A stretch of 64,000 bases of DNA, taken from positions 32,135,693-32,199,692 of the forward strand of contig OY997642.1 in NCBI GenBank assembly GCA_963921795.1, in the 5' to 3' direction. Made by a program: the position numbers and the translations under genes. A model generated the notes under the pieces. It did not search any database and was not told where the DNA came from. It was given only the letters and a program-made list of their open reading frames with translations. This document shows, piece by piece, positions 27,278-51,629 of this stretch; within the stretch, counting starts at the first letter, position 1; each line of letters begins with the position of its first letter. This DNA comes from Nannobrachium achirus (taxonomy: Eukaryota > Chordata > Actinopteri > Myctophiformes > Myctophidae).

Positions 27278-29965
27278 CATGGATCCAAGTTGAGGTAGGT
27301 TTATGTACTGTTTTGTTCCTTCATGTGATGGCGGCCACTTGAATAAAGATCTTTGAGCTATAAGCTAGTGGTTATGCAAACAAACAAAAACTAAAAAAAG
27401 TATTTTGACACCCAACGCTTTTCTAAAAGCGTTAAATCCCTTCCAAAGATCAGGCACAGACAAAAGAAACAGGAAAAAAGAAAGAAAATATACACAGTAA
27501 AATCTTCAGAAATGGCAAATCATCTGGTTGACGACCTGTGCAGGTCTTTGGTTACTTTTGTACACTCTCAGAGTTAAATTAACACTCAGGATTTTACAGT
27601 GTACTATGGAGCCCAAACTAAATTTAAATGGATGTGCTCTGGTAGTTTAAACACTGATTAGTGTTTAATCACCCTTACTGCAGGTCTAATTGAGAAGGTT
27701 CAGGTCCAGCTTGTGGGCTGTCCTTAGCTGTATGTTGTCCTTTTTCCTTCCCCCGTTTCTTTACTGTGTAAAAGCAAATAAGCTGGTTGTGAATCCAACA
27801 CCACTGAGGGTTCTATATTTTATGTTCTTGTACTATGAACAATTTATTCTATCTGAGTTCTCCAGGGACCCAGGAAGTTGGGTCATTTACAACGTGTGAC
27901 CAGGTAGCGTAGGTGGGTGTTTCACTGTCTCGTTCAAACTTTATGGGGCTGTCACCAACAACTAGACCACTGTGGCACACAAAAGGTTCCGGCAATATTT
28001 GTTGAAGCAGACTCAGTTTCATTTGTCTTTCCGTGTCATATTCTACCTAAACTGAGATCTCTAAAATAAAATCACACATGAATATAAAATACCTGGACTC
28101 TCCATAGCACGGCTTAGTGTTTTGTTTGGTGAGGTAAATCACAAATCCATCTATATGTGGCACAGAGAACTATTATGTATTCACATATCTAGAGCTTCAT
28201 TAATAGAAAATCCAGTCTTGTTGGACTTATTCATCAACTTCAGACTGAAGAACACACACACACACAGACACCCAACACACATTCATACATCTGACCCTTT
28301 CCATCCATACATATACACAGCATCTTCACGAAAACCCATGCACACTGACACAAATAGCCAGCGATTCCACAGTAAACAATGAAATCCATCAGATGTGAGG
28401 GTATACAGTACGCCTACACAGCGACATTGAGAAGGATTCAAATTCATGTTTCATTTATGAAGCTGTGGAGGGAGGGGCTTTCACCTGACCTCTGTTTAAC
28501 CACGGGTGGACACAGGATTTCATAGCAACAGGCAGTTTTAAAGTGCCTGTCGTTTGCAGTGGCAGTATGGGTCAATGTTTACAATAGACTCTTTTGCTGT
28601 GTACATAGTGTTGGGATTGTGTAAGTACTGAGCACTTTTCTAATAAACCGTGGATAAAACATACACTACAAGGTAAATAGACTTTGTATGCACCTTTTGT
28701 GCAGTTTAACTGCAGTAAAACAGCTCTACGGTACACAGATTAGAAGCGGTATCGTGCACCTGCAGTTTTTGATTCCCTCTTCAATTAGCATGTTGTTAAT
28801 CCAGTGCCGGGGCAGCCCTAATGCATTTTAATGAAGTGTTGATAAGGATCTGGGTAGTGAGACTAGCCTTTTGTTGACATAATGGTGTACTTGAGGTACA
28901 TTAAATGAATAAATAATTAATCTTTCATACCTCTAGTGTGCTTCAGCTATCTATACATTTTCCTCTTGATTGAAAATGCAAGCATTCATTATCCTTTCCT
29001 TTTTTCCCTGTAAATGAGTTTTCCTGTAAACATCACTATTTGAACTGATCTGGTCGATTGTGGTTCCCAGAATTTGTTTAGCGGTTTAGACCGTCATCTC
29101 TGGCCTTGGGTTGAAACCTGTAATCTCTCAGTCTCCTGTATTTACCCTTTATTTAGCCAGGAAATGCAGAGCAATTGTATGACAGGGATGGCCCTCTTCT
29201 TAAATAAACAGTATGTGCATGTGTGCGAAATCAGTACTTTTTCCAGCACTGTGCTTGGGACAGTGGCTAATAAAAATCTGACTATGTTTCATTTTGTGCT
29301 TCTGACATTTAGATCGTCCATTTTGTTGCTTAGTCAGTGGATTGTAATTTTAATAGAGATGTGCATATAGGCATAAAATATTAATTTGTGAGGACAGACC
29401 CGATTTTCTCATGGCTGTCTGAGCTGATTTATATATGTGCCACAAAGGATAAATAATTATGGAAGTTTCTTTATTCCTGTTCTTGTCTAAATGAACAGCA
29501 TTGTGCCTTCCATGTTCATCTACACCCTGAAGCCTGTACTGTGCTTTTAACTTTTCCAGTGCTGCCATTCTGGTTTCTGTGTGTCCTTCAAAAAATGAAG
29601 TGAAAATAATAAAATCCCTGCATTTTTTTCAAGTACATACCGGTAGTCAAAATAAATAGAACGAGTAAATAAATAAAAAGAATAAAAACTGACAGGGTTT
29701 ACTTTCTTTTTATGGAATCCTCATTAATTTGATGCAATGAAAAATTATAACAAAAGAGTGAACTGTTTGTAGATACTTGTTTTGAACTTGTCTTTTTCTA
29801 CAAATACCTGATGAGCAACAAGGTCAATGGTGTTTTCCGGTGGCGCTGCTACATTCTGGGTGTGGGACCTATCCAAAAGCTCTTTTTACACTACCTCCTG
29901 AAAGAGTAATGGCATCCTCCATTAATATTTAACAATGCTGAGTAAAACACACCACAGACCATGTG

Positions 29966-29968
<3 letters not shown>

Positions 29969-30050
<82 letters not shown>
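29969..30050. repeat. (CA)n microsatellite
   Basis: About 80 bp of pure CA. Confidence 0.98.
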
Positions 30051-30053
<3 letters not shown>

Positions 30054-30973
30054 GTAGCGTGGCAGCAACAAGGCAGATTAATGTCTAAAAACAAAGCAGA
30101 CGTAATGTTTTTCCTAAGCATGACCCATGTTATACATAATTTAAATTATAAGACACAAAGAGCTCAGAGAATCAAAAGAAGCAGCACAATTTGAAACTCA
30201 ATAAAAAGGACAAAACCAGGAACAACTATGTGTGTCTGCATGCGCATCAATATTCTCATATTATTATATTTCCATCTACCGTAAGCTACGTCAACCTGTA
30301 CCAATCATGTCGTAGCAATCAAACCCTCATATGAAACGTGGAACTGAGAATTAACCGAGGATCATCGTTATCTCATTATCGCTTCTGTTCCCATGATGAT
30401 ATTTGGAAACTTTTCATGTACTGTATATGCATATATATGCATACTGTATGAGCAGCTTATGGAATACACCATGCATGTAAATGCAAGCACTGTGACAGGC
30501 ACATGTTATTTGAACCCTTTTAAACCCTGGTGACCCTATTTTGTGTGTGTCGTTATACAGTAGGTAAACAATTCATAACTCTTTTGAAAATAGTAGATTT
30601 CGCACCCCTGGCGGAACTTTGCATTGGTGGAACACAGAGTACACTGAATAAACACAAAAAATACAAAATAAATACAAGCTTGGCTATTTCAAAATTAAAA
30701 AAGAGAATGAAAGAAAGAAAACTGTCATGCTTTCTCCGTTTAACAACTTCCACTGAACCTAATCCTCCTGTCCATTTCCACACTGCTGAGTGTCCTAATC
30801 CTGCACAAGTAATGCTTGATGTACAGTATACTACATCTCTCTGTGGTATCTCTTGCCAAAAAGAACTGATCTCAGAAAATCTCTTTTCGGCAAGCGCCTA
30901 CAGAGTACAAAGTAGGCTTAAGGACATATGTGATTCAATATAGAGTAGAAGGAGAGAGGAGAGCAGTTTAGAA

Positions 30974-31387
30974 CAGTGGTTCTCAACCTGTGGGTCGGGA
31001 CCCCAAATTATTTTGGGGGGTCCCCAGATGATTAACTTAATGTGCAACATTGTTTTCTCACTCAACAGTATGTATAGAGGTTATCTGCACATTTCTTTGA
31101 CAATTTAGGGAAGTTTTAATAGTAATAGGCCTACCTCTAAAATGACAAATTAAACATTGGCCAAATTGTCAAATATTACAAGCAGAAATAGTGAAAATAG
31201 CCGATCTACATGCTCACAACGCCTCGCAACACGAGGCGTTGTGAGCATGTAGATCGGCTATTTTCACAATAGAACCGTGATATACAAAATGTAATACCTC
31301 AAATCTTAGTGCTCGTCAGGGTGGGGGGTCCCCAGTTAAAATATGGTTATTTTGGGGGTCGAGGCCTGAAAAGGATGAGAACCACTG
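30974..31387. mobile_element. hAT/Charlie-like MITE with perfect central hairpin, 414 bp
   Basis: Termini CAGTGGTTCTCAACC and GGATGAGAACCACTG. The perfect 8-bp duplication gtttagaa flanks it (30966-30973, 31388-31395). The end regions match 9312-9514, but a 77-bp palindrome (31191-31267) lies in the middle. Confidence 0.95.
31191..31267. repeat. 77-bp near-perfect palindrome
   Basis: The arms run from GTGAAAATAGCCGATCTACA to its complement, with only a few bases of loop around GCAACAC. Arm variant ACATGCTC is matched by GAGCATGT. Confidence 0.96.
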
Positions 31388-31655
31388 GTTTAGAACATGA
31401 GTTGGATCTGCTTTGATTTGGTCAGTGGTAGGTTTGGTTGAGCAGTGTAAATAGGACCTCCAGTCACATGCTTTGATTATCCAATGAATTCTTGTGCTTC
31501 TTGTCATCACTCAAAAAAACTAAACAAAACAATGAAGTTGTGACACATACATACATACATATATATAGGATTAATAAATAAATTGAATAAAACATGAATA
31601 CAAAAATGTACCCACGCTTGGCTCAACTACATGATGATGATGATCATGATGTCAT

Positions 31656-31660
<5 letters not shown>

Positions 31661-31740
<80 letters not shown>
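31661..31740. repeat. (TG)n microsatellite
   Basis: TG run followed by TGCG units. Confidence 0.97.
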
Positions 31741-31741
<1 letters not shown>

Positions 31742-32319
31742 CGTGCGTGCGCTCGCTTGCGTGCACGCATGTGTGGATACAAAATGTCCACAATGGTTTT
31801 GTGTTCATGACGTGTACAGTACGTATATCATGCCTTATGAGAAAACATCTCATTTGTAGTCTTTTCTTCACCAGCTACTCATCACAGTGTTTAAATATTG
31901 GTGCTTCAGCTAATGTAACATTTTAGATTTGTTAGTATTCTAGAATAGTAGGCTATTTCAAGACTATATGGGTATTTTAGAATAGCATTTAGAAAAAGTA
32001 CAACGATAACGTACAGTAGCTTGTCTTCAAACTACTCAAGTCGTCTCAGCCAGTAAATGCTATTCTAAAGTATCTACTGTCCTGAAATGCTTTACTAAAA
32101 TATCGATATAATATAATGCCAAACAACAACGCTATGAAACTGATTTTTGGCTAGCTGAGGGAGAAAAACTAGCAAACTCTTTTGAACAAACTGGCAAAAT
32201 ATAAATAAAAAATAAAAAGTTAAGGTATGTCAACTTGTTGATCCATAACTACAACAGCTAATTAGTGTCCAAACATCCTCAGGTGCTTCTCACTCGTCCT
32301 TGTCCTTTAAGGGTGTCCA

Positions 32320-32367
32320 CACACACACTCGCACGCACGCATGCACGCACGCACGCGAGCACGCACG

Positions 32368-32426
<59 letters not shown>
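32320..32426. repeat. (CGCA)n/(CA)n compound microsatellite
   Basis: Irregular acgc units followed by pure CA. Confidence 0.95.
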
Positions 32427-32428
<2 letters not shown>

Positions 32429-32523
32429 CATTGAATTCAATACACTAGAGTTTTAGTTTTTTGTTGTGTTTTTTTTTCTGAAAAACATTTGTATGTTGTG
32501 TGAGAGGACTGTACATCCTGGTG

Positions 32524-32577
32524 GTACTGTACTGTACTGTACTGTACTGTACTGTACTGTACTGTACTGTACTGTAC
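32524..32577. repeat. (GTACT)n microsatellite
   Basis: About ten or eleven pentamer units. Each unit holds the palindrome GTAC or AGTAC(T). Confidence 0.96.
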
Positions 32578-33445
32578 ATTGTTTAATTTGGCTGAGATGG
32601 TTGACTGCCTGTCTTCTTTGCCGTCTCTCCTTTAAGCCCATCTCCTCTCTGTCTCCACTGTGATCCATTCACCTCTCATAGTGTTTTTTTTTCTTGCTTC
32701 TGCACCATCCCATTTCACGCTCTCCTCTCCTCTCCTTCGGGTTTCTCGTGTTCTTTTCCGCCCGTCATGTTCCTGTCATCCCTTTGTGCTTTGATCTACA
32801 CGTTCTCCTTTACTTGCTCTCTTGTCCACTCCTCTCTGCTTTGACCCCAGAAACCAGTATGATTGTACGGCCAGGTTTATGAGGCTGGACAGGTTTATAG
32901 TTGAACTGAGCTGCCAGGAAGCTTTTTCTTGGCCTTGTGTATACTGTATGTTTTTCGTTTTGTTTGTTAAATATTTGCAGGCTAGAGAAGGACTAGCCAA
33001 AGTCTCTTCATCTTCCCCATCTCTCTCTCTCTCTCTCCCTCTCTCTCTTTCTGTAGCTACCCGTCCTAGACAAACCAAGTTGACCTTATTTCATTTATCC
33101 AGAAATGACACGATGACTATGTATAGATGCTACTTCATCAAGACGAGTCGTTTAAGACAAGGCTTTATATAATTCATAGGCAAACTATCCAGTTGTCCAA
33201 TTATCCAGCCATCAGCGAGAAGGATCCCGGTCCTCTGAACAAAAGTGGAAGTTCAGACAAATCCTTTTTGGCACTAGGAGAACACAGCTGATGATGACAC
33301 AGAATGTTTGAATGCTGATTGTGATGTAAGTGCCCACTCCCCTTGTTCTAACTGGTGAGATCCATCACATTACTGAAAGTCTGAAACCGGCATGGCCCAA
33401 TGTTCTGCTGCTAGGCTACTACTACATCACACAGAAGAGCTAAAG

Positions 33446-33451
<6 letters not shown>

Positions 33452-33497
<46 letters not shown>

Positions 33498-33521
33498 TCT
33501 CACTCTCTCTCTCTCTCTCTA
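33452..33521. repeat. (CT)n microsatellite
   Basis: CT run with a few CTAT and CACT interruptions. Confidence 0.95.
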
Positions 33522-33804
33522 GAGATACTATCTCAGCATTTGTAACAACTATACCACAAAGGAGAAGGAATTGCTGTACTGTATGTAAACCCGGTCGTGG
33601 TCCATGATACCTGGTATGGCATTGGTGACACGTATTGCGTGTCACAATGAGCCAACATGGGCAGTCTACGTGGAGCACTTCCAAGACTTTGGTGACACAG
33701 AGGCGTGCTCATTTTGTCAGCAACAGATCCAACCTCAGCAAATGCTTGTCAATGTAACTTTTGCCAGATTCAAGTAAGCCTTTAAAGCATTCCGTTTTTG
33801 TGCC

Positions 33805-33810
33805 TTTATT
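33805..33810 (-). promoter_or_regulatory. candidate xkr4 polyadenylation signal
   Basis: AATAAA on the minus strand, about 370 nt past the xkr4 stop. I recall a very long 3' UTR in mammalian XKR4, so a distal site further left is also possible. Confidence 0.2.
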
Positions 33811-34177
33811 TCTTACTGTGCAATTCTCCCTGACAAGCAGTTGTGAAAACGACAACAACAATAGACTGGCCACCTCCTTCACAAGAAGAAGAAACACAGC
33901 CAGACTTTTGCTAATGCTCTCCTTTGTTAATCAAAACTAGCCTCATGTGTGTGGACTAATGCAGAGAGACAAATGGGACTCGGGGTTGCTGTGGTAGTGG
34001 TGGGGAGTGGTGGGGTTTTTGATGAGTAAGAGAAGGAAAGAAGCAGAAAGCAGCAAGGGTTAAAACCTATTGCCATAGTCCGTGTTGCTGTTCATTTGTT
34101 GAGAGGACGGCCCTCCAACAAATGCAAGTGTTTCCATTCCCCCACTGTACAGGGGATCTGATGATGTCAGGATCAGA

Positions 34178-45548
<11,371 letters not shown>

Positions 45549-45769
45549 CTATGAAATGAATAATGAATAAATAACCCTAACCCTAACCCTTGCATATGAG
45601 TTGCACAAAATAAACCCAAAGATCCTAACATAAAGCAAAAACATGTCCGTCTTTGACCACTGCGGGGAACCAATAAATCAGCTAAAATGCTTTTTGAGTC
45701 TGAACCATTTGCGTTACATAACGATTTTCCTTTTATAGCGTAAATGGGTTAACCGTTTACATTTAATAC

Positions 45770-45905
45770 ACACACATAACGGTCGCAGGTATGATTCCAG
45801 CTCTCAGCAATGTGTCTAAGTGTCCCTGATGAAGACACTTAACCCCTACCTGCTACCCCCTCCGCACGCAGTCCTCTGTGGGCTGCACTCAGTTGGGTAA
45901 AGCTG
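45770..45905 (+). repeat. SINE-like segment
   Basis: Contains ggtcgcaggtatgattccag, resembling a tRNA B box, followed by aagtgtccctgatgaagaca and cttaacccc, the tail form shared with 50190-50300. Family inferred. Confidence 0.45.
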
Positions 45906-47130
45906 AAAACTCAAGTTCCCCGGCCCGTGAGATATGGTAGGTATAAAAAATATAAAAGGTAAAGATTGCAGCTGAAACAAGTGGGATTTGAATTTAGGTG
46001 GCCTGCATCATCCGTTAAAGCGGTAGATTTTTTTCAACCAATAGGTGTCACAGACACAAGGGCAGGGGTATGACCCCTAGGGGGTCCTCAGAGTTACTAC
46101 AGGGGGGCCGCCAAATCTTTGTGAGATCCTCGCGTGAGGCGTTGAGAGCTTGTAGATAGATAGATAAAAAGAGCAGACCAAGTACCGAGCTATAGATCAA
46201 GTTTACAAAGTATTGACAATTCAAGTGATTAAATGTCTGAAAAAACATATATCTATCTATCTATATCTGTCTATGAATCTATCTATGAAATCTATGAATA
46301 TAGGGTATAAATGGAAGAATATAGCGAGTAGAGACCACCTCCACTCAGCCACTGCTAATGTTTTACAGTAGCTATGTTGTATTCACATTCTCTTCCACAC
46401 AGATTGGTTAAAATTATGTTCAAATAATAATAATAATAATGTTGTAATCATTCAAATAGATTGAATCTTTAAGCACAGCTACTCTACTTAGAATGAGTGA
46501 GAAGTCAGCAATTCAATGTCTTCCTCAAGGACACTTGAACTCAGAAGCACTTTATTGCCACATAAGCGGTGTGTTCTGTGTACAATTACCGTAACAACAC
46601 GTAATGGACATGAAGTGCAACAAACATTACACTACACCACTGTATATTACAGAACATACACTGGACGGGACAGACGATAACCAGGGGTCATCGCTTGTGG
46701 TGAACATTTTTGTAAAAATTCTCTTTTTGCTACGGACAAAATGAGTGGACAAACACAATGACAAGAGCTAGCCATACATAGTGCCATAGTAAATCAGTGT
46801 CATACATATTCTGAAGAAAAGGTGGAGACTGTCATCCAGCAATAGTTGTATTAATTGACTATTAAATAATTGTACTTACCGTAAGTTAACTGAATTAATA
46901 AGTCAATTTGTGTGTGGTGTTTTCCTCTGCTGGTACTGTATTTAAAGTTATGCAACACACTCACACACATATTATTGTTCACCCACTCACTCATTAAACA
47001 TTCCTCTCTAAGTTGTCACCAATTCAAAGTTAAGTGCCTCATTGAACATTGTATTTCAGCCAGGCAATGCCCTTTTTATTGACTGAATAGAGGAAGAGGG
47101 CAGAATGGTGCTAGCGTGTATGTGCGATTG

Positions 47131-47136
47131 TGCGTG

Positions 47137-47213
<77 letters not shown>

Positions 47214-47275
47214 GCACGCGCGCGCCTGTGTGTGTGTGTGTGTGTGCATGCCTGCGTGCGTGTGCGTATGCGATT
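47131..47275. repeat. (TG)n/(TGCG)n compound microsatellite
   Basis: TG runs separated by TGCG repeats and a CGCG patch. Confidence 0.96.
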
Positions 47276-48351
47276 ATGTGGAAGCTCTCTGGTTTACAGA
47301 GGTAGCTTTTCGAGTTTAAAACGATGCATGAACTTTTCTTTATTCCACAACATGTATGATTCTCTAGTGACCACGACTTCCCTGCCCTTGCGAACTTCCC
47401 ACCCATGAAAACAGCAAATTGAGTTCATTGGCATGTCCAGCCAGGCCAGCCCAGAGGCTCAGTGGAAGAACTGAACCCCAGTCTCCACAGTGGTGGGCAG
47501 ATACTTTACTCCTGTACACTGATTTAGTAGTTTCTAATATTCCCAAAATATTGACCAAACTGTCCAAAATCACAGGAACACCACAGTAATACATTTATCA
47601 TGTAGGCCTCACAAATATTTAACAAGCTGTCAAATATCAGTAACGTTTCTCGGGCTGTCGGGCAATGTTGTTTTTTCCACTTCTTCTCCAATGTCTATGA
47701 CCAGAATATTGATTTGGTTTTGACGCTACATAGCAGAGACTATGCATCTGTTTTACAGAAAAGTCCTTCATCTGATAGCACTTCTATTACACAGCAGTGG
47801 CTGTGTACTCATCCACCACTGATTTGGAAATGCTCAGTTCAAAAAAAGAAATTAGCAACACAAAACCTTATCTCAAGACCAGGCAGTGGCAGTAATTTGT
47901 GTGGTAGCATCCTAATTTGTTGATACAAAAACGAGACAAAGGGAAATTGCCGACTCAGCATGAAGCATAGCAGACGAGTGGCGGGCGGGGCAAGGCCAAT
48001 GTGCACTTTTCATTACGTTTAAGAGCAGTGGACTGCACTGCGCTCAGAGCAACAGCATAGGCCTGCCAGTAATTTCCTCAGCGTCATGCAAGAAAAGCCA
48101 TGGAAATGTATTGTCCAAAATGATGTCCTTGTGCAGAAGGAGAGTCAAATAACAAATCTATTGTACCTAAAACCATTAAGACGGCCTAAGTACGCGAACA
48201 CACATAGCTGTAACAAGAAAAAAAAAGTTGATGTCAGAGACCACTGAATTTAAGTCATGGCCCCTCATTTCAAACGATTCAATATTAGGGACCCCAATAT
48301 GAAAAGATTGTTTGATTAAAGGACAACTTTGTTTTTTTTACAATAAGGGTT

Positions 48352-48690
48352 CATATTTTAGGTTGTAATTAGAGAAAAAAAAAAGATGAGTGTTAAAATG
48401 TTTTCATTTACTGTACATGGGCATGCGTACAAGTGGCTAAATATGTATATTTAGACACAATAAGCCCATTCCCAAGATGCACTTTCTTAGGCAGATGTGA
48501 TTTATGGGGGCTAGTAGTCTTACTGTAAATATACTGTAAATCGACAGCATATTGTGTCGAAAAACACATATTTAGCCACTTGTACGCATGCCCCCACCCA
48601 ATGAAATCAAAATCACTAAAACAATAGAAAGCAGTAAATGAAAACATTTTAAGACTCATCTTTTCTTTTCTCTAATTAAAATCTAAAATA
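48352..48690. mobile_element. palindromic MITE
   Basis: The arms share AATTAGAGAAAA, GATGAGT(G/C)TTAAAATG, GTTTTCATTTACTG and GCATGCGTACAAGTGGCTAA in inverted orientation around about 48540. Confidence 0.82.
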
Positions 48691-49301
48691 AGAACACCTT
48701 TAAATATTGTATTACGGTATAATTGTCTCAATGTCATAGCTGTATAAGAATATTGAAACAATCGTTTCAAGTGAGTTAAATTGTAGTTCAATTAAACTAC
48801 GCCCTTGTTTGACTGGGGACCCCCTGGAACCGGTGGGCTTCAGACCCCGTTTTGAAAACCACCAAACTGCTATAGCATCAATGTACATATGGCCACTGTG
48901 AACACACATGTAAAACATTGATTTCTCAGTCACATTATTTTTGTTTGGAGTTGACCAGTGTTGAGCATTCCCCCCTAACAGGTTTTTCACATGAAAAAGT
49001 AATGCTGCGGATCAATATAAACTAGCATAAAATTGATTTCTGACAGAGAATTAAATAAACATTCCTGTGCAGATCTGCAACAGCCCTCTTTATACAAGAC
49101 ATTCAGACACTAGTCTCGCATTGCCAGACGATTGGATATCTCCGCCTATCTCCGACTACCAATCGTCCGAATACATTTAAATTAATTGTAGGAGCACCCG
49201 GCGAAGGCAACAGCCCTGTTTTTGCCTCCACCCAGATTAGGAAGGACCACCTCTGTCCTTTTCATTGGTTTTTGTTACCACCCACCTCTAGCCCAGATAC
49301 C

Positions 49302-49694
49302 AGTGGTCCGCAAACCTTTTCAAGGACCCTAAATTGACACTTATTAGCCCGCAGACCCCCATTTGAAAAGATATGCCAGGGGCCCCCATAAAAGAAGATT
49401 TTTATGGCTCAGCAGTGATTCCCAACCATTATAACCATAAATTCAAGGACCCCCAGTTTAGCATGCATTTTAGGCTACAGACCCCCATTTAATGGCATTT
49501 CCTTCTCTGAGACGCCAATTGTTATTGTAAAATCAATGTACAAATGGAACCAAATGGACCAGTTAGGGTCCATTTGGTTCCATTTGTACGCTCTCTGAGT
49601 TACATTCACATAATGGTCCATTTGGTTCCAAACTATCATTTAGCTGGGGACCCCATGGAACTCCCTCAAGGACCCCACTTTGAGAACCAATGCC
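49302..49694. mobile_element. diverged hAT/Charlie-like elements, at least two nested
   Basis: CAGTGGTCCGCAAACC, agtgattcccaacc and ctttgagaaccaatg ends occur, with repeated aaggacc...cccattt words. Boundaries are not resolved. Confidence 0.45.
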
Positions 49695-49814
49695 ATATAC
49701 AATAGAACGCCACTATGAGTAGGCAGAAATCTGGCTAGTGGCTATGTGATACTACTCGTACACTGAGCCTTTTATAGCCTACCGTATACTTTGTTGTATG
49801 ATGGCGTCACACGT

Positions 49815-49880
49815 CAAAAATAGCCAATCTACTAGCTCATAATGCATCGCACTGTAGATCTGCTACTTTCTGCGAGTGAC
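49815..49880. repeat. degraded hairpin of the AGATCTACAAGCTCAC family
   Basis: AAAAATAGCCAATCTACTAG and GTAGATCTGCTACTTT are partly complementary. Confidence 0.6.
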
Positions 49881-50189
49881 ATCATTGTACTCACACCTAC
49901 AGTATGTCGTTACACCACAGCAACCATGCACATAAGTCGCAGATGTCTGTGAATACCCAAATCTGATGTGAACACGCCTGCAGTCCGAACAAAGCCTATA
50001 AATGCTGCCCCAGTCTAATTACAAACGACAGCTGTCCACATTGTCATATTACAATTGACAGCTAGCTAGTTAGCCCATCTGGCATCTCTATCCAGGCAGC
50101 AACATTTTAGTTCTCTGTTTTATAAAAAAAATAAAAATAAATCGAGCATTGTGAACTATCTCACTATCCATAAACTTTCCCCAAGTTGC

Positions 50190-50300
50190 TATAAGTGAAC
50201 GGGTAGAGAGGCCGGGAATTGGAAGGTCACCGGTTCAACCCTCAGCTCACCCAGTGTATGCGTAGAAGTGTCCCTGAACAACTGAACAAGGCACTTAACA
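50190..50300 (+). repeat. tRNA-derived SINE-like segment
   Basis: aacgggtagagaggccggga resembles an A-box region and ggtcaccggttcaaccctca a B box. It is followed by aagtgtccctgaacaactga and acaaggcactta, shared in part with 45770-45905. Confidence 0.5.
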
Positions 50301-50719
50301 AATGTCACGTGATTAGGATTTACTGTAGGAAGGATTCAAAACATTTCATTACTACCAAACTCGAATTCTACTCAACGTCTGACATAAGGCACCCAAGGGC
50401 TCCAATCTGACATTAGACCCTAAAAATCCACTCATATGGCAATTTTTCTGCAGTATTTTCTAAACCCAAATAACCAGGTGATAAATCCGGCTGCAGCCTG
50501 GGCCAAAGCAGTAGCTTCTATTCAGCTGCTGTCTGCTTCAGACATAAATGTCACGCCGGTCTGTAAATTGTAGTCCACTAACGGTCGGATCGATAGTACC
50601 AGATACACTATAAGAGTCTCCATTTTACACTCACGTGTTAAGTGGTGAATATGGCCAAGCTATAAAAAGCATATGAGTGTTCACAACCTGCTCTTTCTCT
50701 CTCTTTGAACCTTGCATTC

Positions 50720-50790
50720 TGTGTCTCTCTCTCTCTCTCTCTCTCTCTCCCTCTCTCTCTATCTCTCTCTGTCTCGGTCTCTGTCTCTCT
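50720..50790. repeat. (TC)n microsatellite
   Basis: TC with CTGT and CTAT interruptions. Confidence 0.93.
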
Positions 50791-50991
50791 GTCATCCATG
50801 TATCAGTTCTGTCTCACTGTCTCCCACAATCAATTCTCTCTCTTTCTCACTTAATATAGCCTTTTTTATTGTAATTTCTCTCTCTCTCATTTGTGCTTTC
50901 ATCCTTCAGGTGGATTAATATTTATACCTTGTTGAAGGGCCACATCATACGATGAAAACATTACGTGTTTTCAAGAAAACTCAGGGACTAA

Positions 50992-51629
50992 GCATTGGTT
51001 CGACCTCCCGTTGGTCCGACCACAGTTAGGGTTAGGGTTAAGGTTAGCTCTGGTCCAGAGCATCAGCTGCACTTACGCTCTGACAGGCGGCTGCCTCAAA
51101 GACTAGACCAGGATTTCTCTACCCCTACGAGGGCTGAACTTCATTCAAAATAAACAAAACTACTTCGCTACTCACCTAACCAAAGGTAGTTTTATGTTGT
51201 TGAAAGTCTATTCTCCGCGGTGGGAAACCTCTCAGCACCCCACCCACTCTGTAAAATACATAATTGTTATCATGAAATAAAATGCACCCACCCCAAGCCA
51301 CCACAGACACAACCCGGAAATAAGCGGCGGTCGAGTTGGATCGAGTTGGATGCGTTTTATTTCATGACAAGAATAATGTATTTTACAGAGTGGGTGGGGT
51401 GCTGAGAGGTTTCCCACCACAGAGAATAGACTTTAAACAACGCAAAACTATCTTTGGTTAGGTGAGTAGCGAAGTAGTTTTGTTTATCTTGACTGAAGTA
51501 GAGCCCTCGTAGGGGTAGAGAAATCCTGGTCTAGTCTTTGAGGCAGCCGCATGTCAGAGCGTCTCTGGACCAGAGCCAGGTCAAGGTTAGGTTTAGGTGG
51601 TCGGACCAACGGGAGGTCGAAACAATGCC
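50992..51629. mobile_element. short outer fold-back element holding a second fold-back
   Basis: The ends GCATTGGTTCGACCTCCCGT and ACGGGAGGTCGAAACAATGC are inverted, with TTGGTCCGACCA next inward. The centre is a TTAGGG-like tract interrupted by the inner element at 51045-51578. No clear outer target duplication. Confidence 0.85.
51045..51578. mobile_element. fold-back DNA element (copy 2), 534 bp, uninterrupted
   Basis: Same family as 2255-5139, with tips TAGCTCTGGTCC and GGACCAGAGCCA. The arms pair over more than 200 bp, with a centre at about 51300-51340. The 9-bp flanks ggttaaggt and ggtcaaggt differ at one base. Confidence 0.92.

Larger units (their letters stand above)
23680..30965. other. 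intergenic DNA, possibly xkr4 distal 3' UTR
   Basis: AT-rich with few recognisable elements. It contains a (CA)n at 26283-26314, a 35-bp tandem duplication at about 27207-27277 and a (CA)n at 29969-30050. No coding frame with family resemblance was found. Confidence 0.45.
31396..34177. other. xkr4 3' flank or UTR
   Basis: Holds (TG)n, (CA)n, (GTACT)n and (CT)n tracts. No gene recognised. Confidence 0.5.

Noticed and set aside
30530-30943. 137-codon plus-strand open frame
   Set aside because: No recognisable domain and no splice context; its amino-acid composition looks like random AT-rich DNA. It could be an old retropseudogene, but I cannot support one.
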